Of a stretch of DNA of 14,837 nt, positions 1 through 6,515 are shown one piece after another (position 1 is the first letter of the stretch; each line of letters starts with the position of its first letter). The position numbers were made by a program, and so were the translations under genes. The stretch is from NCBI GenBank assembly GCA_035353395.1, contig DAOPZL010000071.1, forward strand, positions 1 through 14,837, given 5' to 3'. This DNA is from UBA1801 sp035353395 (GTDB lineage Bacteria > Acidobacteriota > Holophagae > Holophagales > Holophagaceae). Below the pieces are notes generated by a model that was not told the DNA's origin, searched no databases, and saw only the letters and a program-made list of their open reading frames with translations.

Positions 1-1064
1 AGGTTCTTCAGCCGCTCCGCCTCGAAGGCCGCGCGCAGGGGCTCGAGGATGGGTTCGATCTCGCCTTCCATGAACCGGTCCAGCTGGTGGATGGTGACGT
101 TCACGCGGTGGTCGGTGACGCGGTTCTGGGGGAAATTGTACGTGCGGATCTTCTCGCTGCGGTCGCCGCTGCCCACCTGGGACCGGCGCAGGGCCGCCTC
201 GGCGGCGTCGGCCTCCGCCTGGGCCTTCTCCAGGAGGCGGCTGCGGAGGACGGTCATGGCCTTGGCCAGGTTCTTGATCTGGCTGCGCTCGTCCTGGCAG
301 CTCACCACCGTGTTCGAGGGGAGGTGGGTGACCCGCACGGCGGAATAGGTCGTGTTGACGCACTGCCCGCCCTTGCCGCCGGAGCAGAAGGTGTCGATGC
401 GCAGGTCCTTCTCGTTGATCTGGATGTCCACCTCGTCCGCCTCGGGCATGACGGCCACGGTGCAGGCCGAGGTGTGGACGCGACCCTGGGCCTCGGTCTT
501 GGGCACCCGCTGGACCCGGTGGACGCCCGACTCGAAGCGGAAGACGGAGTAGGCCCCGTCCCCCTCGATCTCGGCCACCACTTCCTTGAGGCCGCCCATG
601 CCCGCCTCGCTCTCGTCGAGTACGCTCACCTTGAAGCCGCGCCGCTCGGCGAAGCGCAGGTACATGCGGAAGACCTCCGCGGCGAAGAGGGCCGCCTCCT
701 CGCCGCCGGTGCCCGCCCGGACCTCCAGGATCACGTTCCGGGCGTCCTTCGGGTCCTTGGGCACCAGCAGGCGCTTGATCTCCGCCTGGCAGGCGTCGAT
801 GGCCGTCTTGAGGTCGGGGATCTCCGCGCTGGCCATCTCCCGGAGCTCCGGGTCCATGCTCTTGTCCGCGAGCATGGCCTCCGCCTCCTCCAGCTGCTTC
901 ATGAGGCTCCGCAGCCGGGCCCAGGCCAGCACCACGGGCTCCAGCTCGGCACGGAGCTTGGAGAGTTCGCGGAGCTTCCGGGGGTCGCTGACGATGGACG
1001 GCTCCTGGAGCTGGGCCTCCACCTCCTGGAACCGGGCGTCTATGGATTCAAGCTGGTCGAGCAT
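1..1064 (-). CDS. prfA: Peptide chain release factor 1 (RF1), 3' end cut by window edge
   Basis: RF1 reads UAA and UAG stop codons in the ribosomal A site and triggers peptidyl-tRNA hydrolysis. About 354 codons are present, against roughly 360 in E. coli RF1, so only the last few residues are missing. The anticodon-like tripeptide is P-K-T at residues 188-190, inside RVPKTEAQGRVHTSA. This P-x-T type marks RF1 rather than RF2, which has S-P-F. The catalytic GGQ is at residues 232-234, and Gln234 is the expected PrmC methylation target. The surrounding loop is unusual: FCSGGKGGQCVNTTYS, with Cys at 227 and 235 where E. coli has Arg and His. The ATG at 1064 is preceded by GGTGATC, which can pair with the 16S rRNA tail at normal aligned spacing. 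The gene follows rpmE on the same strand, a common bacterial neighbourhood, but a terminator separates them. Confidence 0.97.
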   Translation of the reverse strand, partial: MLDQLESIDARFQEVEAQLQEPSIVSDPRKLRELSKLRAELEPVVLAWARLRSLMKQLEEAEAMLADKSMDPELREMASAEIPDLKTAIDACQAEIKRLLVPKDPKDARNVILEVRAGTGGEEAALFAAEVFRMYLRFAERRGFKVSVLDESEAGMGGLKEVVAEIEGDGAYSVFRFESGVHRVQRVPKTEAQGRVHTSACTVAVMPEADEVDIQINEKDLRIDTFCSGGKGGQCVNTTYSAVRVTHLPSNTVVSCQDERSQIKNLAKAMTVLRSRLLEKAQAEADAAEAALRRSQVGSGDRSEKIRTYNFPQNRVTDHRVNVTIHQLDRFMEGEIEPILEPLRAAFEAERLKN

Positions 1065-1082
1065 GGATCACCGTGGACATAG

Positions 1083-1112
1083 AAAAGGACGGGCCGACGA
1101 ATCGGCCCGTCC
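1083..1112 (-). terminator. Rho-independent terminator after rpmE
   Basis: On the minus strand a perfect 11-bp stem (GGACGGGCCGA pairing with TCGGCCCGTCC, four-base loop) is followed at once by TTTT. It begins about 15 nt after the rpmE stop and ends about 18 nt before the prfA ATG. It therefore either ends the rpmE message or attenuates readthrough into prfA. Confidence 0.85.
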
Positions 1113-1127
1113 CATGGATCATGGAAG

Positions 1128-1376
1128 CTACTGGGCTTCGACGGCGGGGGCTTCCTCGACGACGGGAGCGGCCTCGGCCTTCTTGGCGTACTTCTTCTGG
1201 AACTTCTCGACGCGGCCGGTGACGGTCATCTCGCGCTGCTTGCCGGTGTAGAACGCATGGCAGGCGCCGCAGACTTCGACGCGCAGCTCCTTCTTGGTGG
1301 AGCGGGTCTGGAACTCGTTGCCGCACTGGCAGTGGACGGTCACTTCGTGCAGGACAGGATGGATCTTGGGCTTCAT
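1128..1376 (-). CDS. rpmE: Ribosomal protein L31 (bL31), zinc-binding type
   Basis: This is a structural protein of the large ribosomal subunit that helps bridge the subunits. The 82-residue product starts MKPKIHPVLHEVTVHCQCGNEF and carries the family core STKKELRVEVCGACHAFYTGKQ. The CQC and CGACH groups supply the cysteines of the zinc-binding (C+) form, so this is the zinc-containing paralog rather than the zinc-independent one. After the conserved GRVEKFQKKY there is an Ala/Glu/Val-rich tail of about 17 residues, longer than in E. coli L31 and probably disordered. The ATG at 1376 was chosen over an in-frame GTG at 1415 because it gives the canonical N-terminus and has GGAGG five bases upstream. 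The gene has its own promoter candidate upstream and a strong terminator downstream. Confidence 0.97.
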   Translation of the reverse strand: MKPKIHPVLHEVTVHCQCGNEFQTRSTKKELRVEVCGACHAFYTGKQREMTVTGRVEKFQKKYAKKAEAAPVVEEAPAVEAQ

Positions 1377-1441
1377 GGGAACCTCCGGGAACCGACCGGA
1401 TGCCTTCACCGGCACGCGGCTTGTTCACACATAAGGGGGAA

Positions 1442-1470
1442 AGTGTATCGCCGATCTCCCCGGAGCTCAA
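1442..1470 (-). promoter_or_regulatory. Candidate sigma-70-type promoter for rpmE
   Basis: Read on the minus strand: -35 TTGAGC (1470-1465), 17-base spacer, -10 TACACT (1447-1442). Each hexamer matches the consensus at four of six positions with ideal spacing. It lies in the only gap between the ABC operon and rpmE and would give a leader of roughly 60 nt. Confidence 0.5.
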
Positions 1471-1486
1471 GGGAAGTTCCCGCGGT

Positions 1487-2713
1487 TCATCCCCTCATGG
1501 CCTCGACGATCGGCAGGCGACTGGCCTTCCAGGCCGGCAGGAACCCGCCCAGGATCCCCATGACGAGGCTGAAGGCCAGGCCCTGGCCCACCAGGGCCGG
1601 GGTCACGGCGAACGCGTAGCCCAGGTCGGAGAAGGTGTTCATGCTGGTGGCCCCGGTCTGCACGCCGTTGAAGGAGCAGGCGCAGGCGCAGCCCAGTCCC
1701 CCGCCCAGCAGGGTCAGGAGGATGGCCTCCCACTGGAAGCTGGCCAGGATCTCCCGCCGCCGGTACCCGATCGCCCGCAGGACGGCGATCTCCGAGGTGC
1801 GCCCCGCGACGGCCGAGTACATGGTGTTCATGGCCGCGAAGACCGCGCCCACCGTGAGGATCGCCGTGATGATCCGGCCGAGGATCTGCATGGGCTTGCC
1901 CGCGTCGCTCATCTCGGCGAAATAGCGGGGCTCGGTCCTGGCCTCCAGCCTCAGGCGCACGTCCCGGTCCATGTCCGCGATGAAGGCCGGGGCGTCCTGG
2001 GGACGGCGCAGGCGGACCACGACGCTGGAGAAGGCGTTCCACCGGTGGAAGGCCTGGACCAGGTCGTCGGCGTCGCCCCAGATCTCGGAATCGAAGGCGC
2101 TGCCGTCCCCATCGAAGATGCCCACCACCGTCCACTGCCGGGAGGCCATGCCGAAGCTCCTGCCCAGCTCCAGGCCGACGTACTTCCCCACCATGCGCCG
2201 GGGCACCACCACCTCGCCGAGGTTGGGCTGGAACCAGCGGCCCCGCACGAGCCTCACATGGCTGCGCATCCGGATCCCCGCGGGGGTCGTGCCGCGCACG
2301 CTCACGGACATGCTGCCCGTGCCGTCCGCCAGGGCCACCTGCTTGCTCACCACCACGTCCGCGGTGGCCAGGGGCCCCTGCCCGTCCCGCGCGACCAGGG
2401 GATGGGTGGAGATGAGCCGCGCCTGGTCGCGCTGGACCACGCTCATCAGCTCCACCCGGGAATTCGGACGGAGCACCACCACCTGGTCCTCGCGGCCGCT
2501 CTTCACGCAGGTCTTCTCGATGCCGGCGGCCATGGCGCGCACGACCACGAAGATCATCACGACGATGGCCACGGCCCCGACGGTGGCCAGGGTGCCCACC
2601 CAGCGCTGCCACAGGGACCGCCAGTTGTAGCCCAGGGGAACGGGATGGCGGAAGGCCGCCCAGGCGAGCCAGGCCAGGTACGGGGAGAGGAGGAGGAAGA
2701 ACCCGGGCCACAT
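1487..2713 (-). CDS. ABC transporter permease 2, FtsX/MacB-type, last gene of the efflux operon
   Basis: This 408-residue integral membrane protein belongs to the FtsX-like/MacB permease class, which works with a cytoplasmic LolD/MacB-like ATPase to drive substrate handling at the periplasmic face. Predicted membrane segments lie near residues 40-62, 278-300, 325-345 and 368-392. A large extracytoplasmic domain (about 63-275) follows the first of them. The family signature appears as RTSEIAVLRAIGYRRREI (305-322) and the C-terminal FLPAWKASRLPIVEAMRG. Two oddities: an additional hydrophobic stretch at residues 3-20 before the usual first helix, and a cysteine cluster GCACAC at about 341-346 inside a predicted helix. 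The ATG overlaps the stop of permease 1 as TGATG, implying translational coupling. Substrate is not deducible. Confidence 0.9.
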   Translation of the reverse strand: MWPGFFLLLSPYLAWLAWAAFRHPVPLGYNWRSLWQRWVGTLATVGAVAIVVMIFVVVRAMAAGIEKTCVKSGREDQVVVLRPNSRVELMSVVQRDQARLISTHPLVARDGQGPLATADVVVSKQVALADGTGSMSVSVRGTTPAGIRMRSHVRLVRGRWFQPNLGEVVVPRRMVGKYVGLELGRSFGMASRQWTVVGIFDGDGSAFDSEIWGDADDLVQAFHRWNAFSSVVVRLRRPQDAPAFIADMDRDVRLRLEARTEPRYFAEMSDAGKPMQILGRIITAILTVGAVFAAMNTMYSAVAGRTSEIAVLRAIGYRRREILASFQWEAILLTLLGGGLGCACACSFNGVQTGATSMNTFSDLGYAFAVTPALVGQGLAFSLVMGILGGFLPAWKASRLPIVEAMRG

Positions 2714-3876
2714 CACAGGGCCCTCAGGGCGTCGACGATGGGCTTGCGGCTGGCCTGGTAGGCGGGGACGAAGGTGGAGAGGAGCCCCAGCGCCAGCGTC
2801 CCCCCGGCGCACGCCAGGAGCGTGTCGGCGGGAATGTAGAAGTCCGCCATCCAGGGCAGGACGGCGCTGGCGAGCCCGGCGGCCGCCTTCGCCGCCAGGA
2901 CGGCCAGGCCCAGGCCCAGGATGCATCCCAGGAGGCTCAGCAGCAGGCCCTCCGCCAGCAGCAGGCCCATGACCTTGCCGGCGGTGAAGCCGATGGACCT
3001 CAGGACGGCGATCTGGGCGGAACGCTCCCGGATGCTCATCGCCATGGTGCTGGCGGTGACGATGAGGATCGCGAACAGGACCGCGCTGGTGATGGCGTGC
3101 AGCATGGTCCCGAAATCGCCGAACATCTTCATCATGTTCAGGTTGAAGGCGTTCTCGCTCAGGGAGAGGGTCTCGGGGGAGGCGTTGGCGAAGTTCCTGT
3201 CGATGCGCTCGCAGAGCCTTGGAATGTCCCGGGAGTTCCGGACCCGCAGGATGAAGGCGCCCACGCGGCCCTTCATCCAGGTCACTTTCTCCTGGAGCTG
3301 CTTGAGGTCGAAGACCAGGACCTGTTCGTCGGACGGGCGCTTCCCCTTGAAGATGGCGCGCACGTTCAGCCGCAGGGACATGTCGAAGATGGGGCTGGCC
3401 AGGGGAACCACGTCCCCCAGCTTCCACCCGTACTTGTCCGCCAGGGCCCGGCCGACGGCGCAGCCGTTCCCGTCCCGCAGGAAGTCCCTCACCTGCTCGG
3501 GCGGAAGGGTGTCCAGGCCGGCCTCCTCCCGGTAGGCCTTCAGGTAGGTCTCCTTCTCCACTCCGAAGTTGGCGAAGAAGTTCCTGGGATCCTTGTACTC
3601 CCCGCCGAACCACTGGAACTGCGTCACCGCCTCGACCTCGGGCTGGGCCCTCAGGAAGTTGCCGTAGCTCTCCGGGAGCGTGTTGGTGAAGCTGGCCTTG
3701 TCCTGCACCACCAGCCTCGAACCGCTGGCGGCGCTGGTGGTGAGGGAGTCCAGGGTGCCCAGGAAGCCCTGCATCAGGGCCACCAGGAAGACGGAAAGGG
3801 AGAGGAAGGACAGGGTCAGGGCCGTCCGCAGGCGGTGGCGGAAGAGGGAGCGGAGGACGAGGCTCGCGTACTTCAA
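2713..3876 (-). CDS. ABC transporter permease 1, FtsX/MacB-type
   Basis: This 387-residue FtsX/MacB-class permease has the expected topology: one helix at about 17-38, a large periplasmic MacB-like domain at about 40-255, then three helices near 258-282, 303-335 and 350-373. The conserved cytoplasmic loop reads RERSAQIAVLRSIGFTAGKV (283-302), and the end FVPAYQASRKPIVDALRAL is typical. The start is a TTG at 3876 that overlaps the ATPase stop codon as TTGA. It was chosen because it gives the family-typical N-terminus MKYASLVLRSLFRHR and a four-base overlap; no clear Shine-Dalgarno sequence precedes it, which fits coupled reinitiation. Its periplasmic domain differs from that of permease 2, so the transporter is probably a heterodimer of the two. 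Confidence 0.9.
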   Translation of the reverse strand: MKYASLVLRSLFRHRLRTALTLSFLSLSVFLVALMQGFLGTLDSLTTSAASGSRLVVQDKASFTNTLPESYGNFLRAQPEVEAVTQFQWFGGEYKDPRNFFANFGVEKETYLKAYREEAGLDTLPPEQVRDFLRDGNGCAVGRALADKYGWKLGDVVPLASPIFDMSLRLNVRAIFKGKRPSDEQVLVFDLKQLQEKVTWMKGRVGAFILRVRNSRDIPRLCERIDRNFANASPETLSLSENAFNLNMMKMFGDFGTMLHAITSAVLFAILIVTASTMAMSIRERSAQIAVLRSIGFTAGKVMGLLLAEGLLLSLLGCILGLGLAVLAAKAAAGLASAVLPWMADFYIPADTLLACAGGTLALGLLSTFVPAYQASRKPIVDALRAL

Positions 3877-4616
3877 TGGAGGACGTGCCCGCTCGAGAGG
3901 GGCTCCAGCCGGGGCAGGTCGTGCACCTCCACGGCGCGGTCCAGGACCCCCTTCTCCAGGTGGATCTGGATGTGGGCGTGGCGGGCCGCCTTGGGATCGT
4001 GGGTGACCATCACGATGGTCTTGCCCAGTTCCTGGTTGAGGTGCTGGATGAGGTTCAGGACCTCCTCGGCGCTCCGGGCGTCCAGCGCCCCCGTGGGCTC
4101 GTCGGCCACGACGAGATCGGGCTCGTGGACGATGGCCCGGGCGATGGCCACGCGCTGTTCCTGCCCGCCGGAGAGCTGCCGGGGATAGTTGTGCACCTGC
4201 GCCGCCAGGCCCACCAGGTCCAGCGCCTCCATGACCCGCTCCCGCCGGCCGGCCCGGGACAGGTCCGTGAGGAGCAGGGGCAGCTCGACGTTCTCGTAGG
4301 CGTCGAGCACGGGGATCAGGTTGTAGCTCTGGAAGATGAAGCCGACATTCTGGGCGCGCCAGGCCGCCAGGGTGTCGTCGTCGAAGTCGTTGAGGCGGTA
4401 GCCGCAGACCTCCAGCTCGCCCCGGGTGGGGCGGTCGATGCCGGCCAGGAGGTTGAGGAGGGTCGTCTTGCCCGAGCCGCTGGGTCCCATCAGGGCGTAG
4501 TAGGCGCCCCGGGGGATGTCCAGGTCGATGCCCGTCAGGACCGGGATCTCCAAGGCCCCCCGGAAGTAGCTCTTGGCCAGGCCGCGGAGGCGGATGATGG
4601 GTTCGCCGTCGGCCAT
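3873..4616 (-). CDS. ABC transporter ATP-binding protein, LolD/MacB class
   Basis: This 247-residue stand-alone nucleotide-binding subunit powers the two permeases that follow. All motifs are intact: Walker A GPSGSGKT (44-51), Q-loop FQSYNLIP (Gln96), signature LSGGQ (148-152), Walker B LVVADEP (168-174) with catalytic Glu173, D-loop GALD, and H-loop VTHD (His206). The FQSYNLIP and DEPTGALD wording is typical of the MacB/LolD/FtsE group of mechanotransmission exporters rather than importers. The ATG at 4616 was preferred over an overlapping GTG at 4622 because GGAG lies eight bases before the ATG and only two before the GTG. The chosen start lies two bases after the adaptor stop. A short C-terminal extension after about residue 225 is not part of the catalytic core. 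Confidence 0.95.
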   Translation of the reverse strand: MADGEPIIRLRGLAKSYFRGALEIPVLTGIDLDIPRGAYYALMGPSGSGKTTLLNLLAGIDRPTRGELEVCGYRLNDFDDDTLAAWRAQNVGFIFQSYNLIPVLDAYENVELPLLLTDLSRAGRRERVMEALDLVGLAAQVHNYPRQLSGGQEQRVAIARAIVHEPDLVVADEPTGALDARSAEEVLNLIQHLNQELGKTIVMVTHDPKAARHAHIQIHLEKGVLDRAVEVHDLPRLEPLSSGHVLH

Positions 4617-4618
4617 CG

Positions 4619-5719
4619 TCACGGCTCCGCGGCCTGGACCCGCCGGCCCTCGTCCAGCTTCACCTCCTGGGGCACCGTCAGGATCTCAAGGTCGGGGGGG
4701 ATGCCCTTGGCCTGGTAGCCCACGGGATTCTCCGCGCCCAGCTCCACGGGGACCAGGACCGCCCGCCCCGCCTTGAGGGCCCAGAGGCAGGGCCGGCCCT
4801 GGCGGCGCACCACCTGCTCGCGGCCGACGTAGACCTCATCCTTCGGGAACGGCTCCCCCAGGAAGGTGACCTTGGCTCCCATGTCCGGGACGAGGCTCGG
4901 GTGCTTGTCCAGGAGGGCCACGCGCACCACCACGACGGCCTTCTGGCGGTTGGAGGTGGGATAGATCTCCCGCAGCACGCCCCGGAGAGGCCTGGCGCCG
5001 GGCTCGGCATCCAGGGCATCCACCCGGACCTCCGCGGGCATGCCCCTGGCCAGTTTCACGATCCCCGTCTCGTTCACTTCCACTTCCAGCTCCAGGGTGT
5101 CGAAGTCTGCCAGGACCGCCACGGCGTTGATGGCGTTGGCGCCCCCCGCGCTGCCCGGGCTCACGGTCTCGCCCACCTCCGAGAGCTTCTGGGTGACGGT
5201 GCCGGTGAAGGGAGCCCGCAGGACCATGCTCTCCAGGAGCGCATCCTGGAGGCGAAGCTGGGCCCGGATGGCCGCCGCGCCCGTGCGGAGCCGGTCCAGG
5301 CTGGCCCGGTCCAGGATCCCCTCCCTGGCCAGCGCCTCCCCCCGGGCGAGGTCCGCCTCGGCCTGCTGGAGGTTGACCGCGGTCTGGTCCCGCTCGGCCC
5401 GGGTCTCGGCGTCCTCGAGGCGGGCGATGATCTGGCCCTTGGCTACGCGGCTGCCCTCCTCCACGCCCAGCCAGGCCACCCGGCCCGCCACCTTGGCGCT
5501 GACCGTGGCCCGGTGCCTGGCCACGAGGTACCCGCTGGCGGTGAGGACCGGGTTGCGCGTCCCAGCCTTGAACACCACGGGCCGGCCGACCGGAAGCTTC
5601 AGCGGGGCGTTCCGGACCACGTAGACGGCGGCTCCGGCTCCGACCCCCAGGCATCCCAGGAGCAGCCAGCCCCAGGGGAAGCGCTTCTTGATCACGGGTT
5701 TTCTCGGGCCCTCGGCCAT
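4619..5719 (-). CDS. Membrane-fusion (HlyD/MacA-type) periplasmic adaptor of the ABC efflux system
   Basis: This 366-residue protein links an inner-membrane ABC exporter to the periplasm or an outer-membrane channel. It has a basic N-terminus followed by one membrane anchor (about 16-36). The first half of a lipoyl-like domain is at about 70-103 (VSAKVAGRVAWLGVEEGS), then a helical hairpin of about 60 residues (104-163), the second lipoyl half with RAPFTGTVTQKLSEVGETV (168-187), and beta-barrel/membrane-proximal regions to the end. The hairpin is fairly short, so contact with a TolC-like partner is uncertain; no outer-membrane channel gene is in the window. The ATG at 5719 has AGGTGG four bases upstream. 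As first gene of the four-gene unit it fixes the system as MacAB/DevBCA-like. Exported substrate is unknown. Confidence 0.92.
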   Translation of the reverse strand: MAEGPRKPVIKKRFPWGWLLLGCLGVGAGAAVYVVRNAPLKLPVGRPVVFKAGTRNPVLTASGYLVARHRATVSAKVAGRVAWLGVEEGSRVAKGQIIARLEDAETRAERDQTAVNLQQAEADLARGEALAREGILDRASLDRLRTGAAAIRAQLRLQDALLESMVLRAPFTGTVTQKLSEVGETVSPGSAGGANAINAVAVLADFDTLELEVEVNETGIVKLARGMPAEVRVDALDAEPGARPLRGVLREIYPTSNRQKAVVVVRVALLDKHPSLVPDMGAKVTFLGEPFPKDEVYVGREQVVRRQGRPCLWALKAGRAVLVPVELGAENPVGYQAKGIPPDLEILTVPQEVKLDEGRRVQAAEP

Positions 5720-5729
5720 GGATCCACCT

Positions 5730-5769
5730 GCGGGATTCGTGTGATGCGCGTGCGATTCCCGCCAGTATC
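5730..5769 (-). promoter_or_regulatory. Inverted repeat and weak -10 element before the efflux operon
   Basis: The arms GCGGGATTCG (5730-5739) and CGATTCCCGC (5753-5762) are inverted repeats matching at 9 of 10 positions, with 13 bases between them and centres 23 bp apart. On the minus strand a -10-like GATACT lies at 5769-5764, which would put the transcription start inside the repeat. The repeat abuts the AGGTGG ribosome-binding site of the adaptor. It could be a repressor operator or, in RNA, a hairpin next to the start. No convincing -35 was found. Confidence 0.4.
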
Positions 5770-5823
5770 TCATTCGCGGCGCCGTCGGCCACCCTCGATG
5801 CGCGGGCGGCCCCCCGAAGAGGG

Positions 5824-6429
5824 TCAGGGGCGCGCCAGCGTCCGCCGTTCGGACACCCAGGCGGATCCGCCCACTGCGAACCGCAGCGGGGCTTGACGAT
5901 GAACGGGCTCCGCGTAGGGCACGCCGATGCGAGGCCCCCGGAGCACGGTCTCCGGGGGGGTGCCCTCCCGCACCTCCAGCCCGCCCGGCTCGTAGAGCGG
6001 CTCGCCGTTGAAGGAAAGATCCAGTCCCAGGGCCTGGGCCACCCTGCCCGGCCCCGTCAGCAGCTCCGGCCCCCGTCTCGGCCCCCGCCGCTCCCGCACG
6101 AGGTCGAGTCCCTCCAGGGGCTCGCAGGCGCGGACGAGGACGGCGGAACCCTCCCCGGCCGGCCCGGTGACGAGGTTCAGCATCGTGTGCAGCCCATAGC
6201 AGAGATAGAGGTAGGCGCGGCCGCCTTCCTCCCACATGGGCGCGTTCCGGGCCGTGCGTCCCGCCCGACAGTGGCTGGCGCTGTCCTCCCGGCCGCCGTA
6301 GGCCTCCACTTCCGTGATCCGGAGCGTCACCGCCCCGCGGCGCAGGCAGCGGCCCAGCAGGTCCACGGCCACGGTCTCCACGGGCCTCAGATAGAACGAC
6401 TTCGGCAGCAATATCCCCGCATCCGACAT
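5824..6429 (-). CDS. 3-methyladenine DNA glycosylase, AAG/MPG family
   Basis: This 201-residue monofunctional glycosylase of the human AAG type starts base excision repair by removing alkylated or deaminated purines. The family core is clear: RITEVEAYGG at 37-46, where Glu42 corresponds to the catalytic Glu of AAG and Tyr44 to the pocket tyrosine, followed by DSASH, GRTARNAPMW, the YLCYGLH block (75-81), N85, VLVRACEPLEG and LLTGPGRVAQALGL. The length is normal for bacterial members. The ATG at 6429 was chosen because it gives a compact N-terminus; upstream in-frame codons encode unrelated sequence. No Shine-Dalgarno sequence precedes the ATG, and a -10-like box sits six bases away, so the message may be leaderless. 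A 104-bp gap to the adaptor suggests it is not strictly part of the efflux operon. Confidence 0.95.
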   Translation of the reverse strand: MSDAGILLPKSFYLRPVETVAVDLLGRCLRRGAVTLRITEVEAYGGREDSASHCRAGRTARNAPMWEEGGRAYLYLCYGLHTMLNLVTGPAGEGSAVLVRACEPLEGLDLVRERRGPRRGPELLTGPGRVAQALGLDLSFNGEPLYEPGGLEVREGTPPETVLRGPRIGVPYAEPVHRQAPLRFAVGGSAWVSERRTLARP

Positions 6430-6435
6430 TGAACG

Positions 6436-6465
6436 AGCATAGACTTGCACGACTCCCGGCGTCAC
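6436..6465 (-). promoter_or_regulatory. Candidate promoter of the DNA glycosylase gene
   Basis: On the minus strand: GTGACG (6465-6460), 18 bases, TATGCT (6441-6436), each matching consensus at four of six positions. Six bases separate the -10 from the ATG, so transcription would begin at or next to the A of the start codon. The interval 6430-6515 is also the control region of the divergent gene at 6516, for which no clear promoter was found. Confidence 0.35.
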
Positions 6466-6515
6466 GTCCCCGCGGCGCCCGAACATCCAAGCCTCATTCC
6501 CGGCGAGGGCATCCC

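Noticed and set aside
87..1082. A 331-codon plus-strand open frame opposite prfA
   Set aside because: It is the complement of an unmistakable RF1 gene and shows no protein-like motifs.
1487..3613. A 708-codon minus-strand frame that would fuse upstream sequence to permease 2
   Set aside because: The part above 2713 lies out of frame with permease 1, which shows real FtsX-family sequence; the TGATG overlap marks the true start of permease 2.
4617..4622. GTG start of the ATPase overlapping the adaptor stop as GTGA
   Set aside because: GGAG is only two bases before the GTG but eight before the ATG at 4616, so the ATG is favoured; the GTG remains possible.
5750..5768. Sigma-54-like TGGCGGGAATCGCAC upstream of the adaptor
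   Set aside because: The GG-to-GC spacing is two bases short of the required spacing, and this promoter class tolerates little spacing change.
6429..6515. A 29-codon N-terminal extension of the receiver-ATP-grasp protein
   Set aside because: It starts inside the start codon region of the divergent glycosylase gene, is low complexity, and has no ribosome-binding site; the ATG at 6516 has GAGGG at good spacing.
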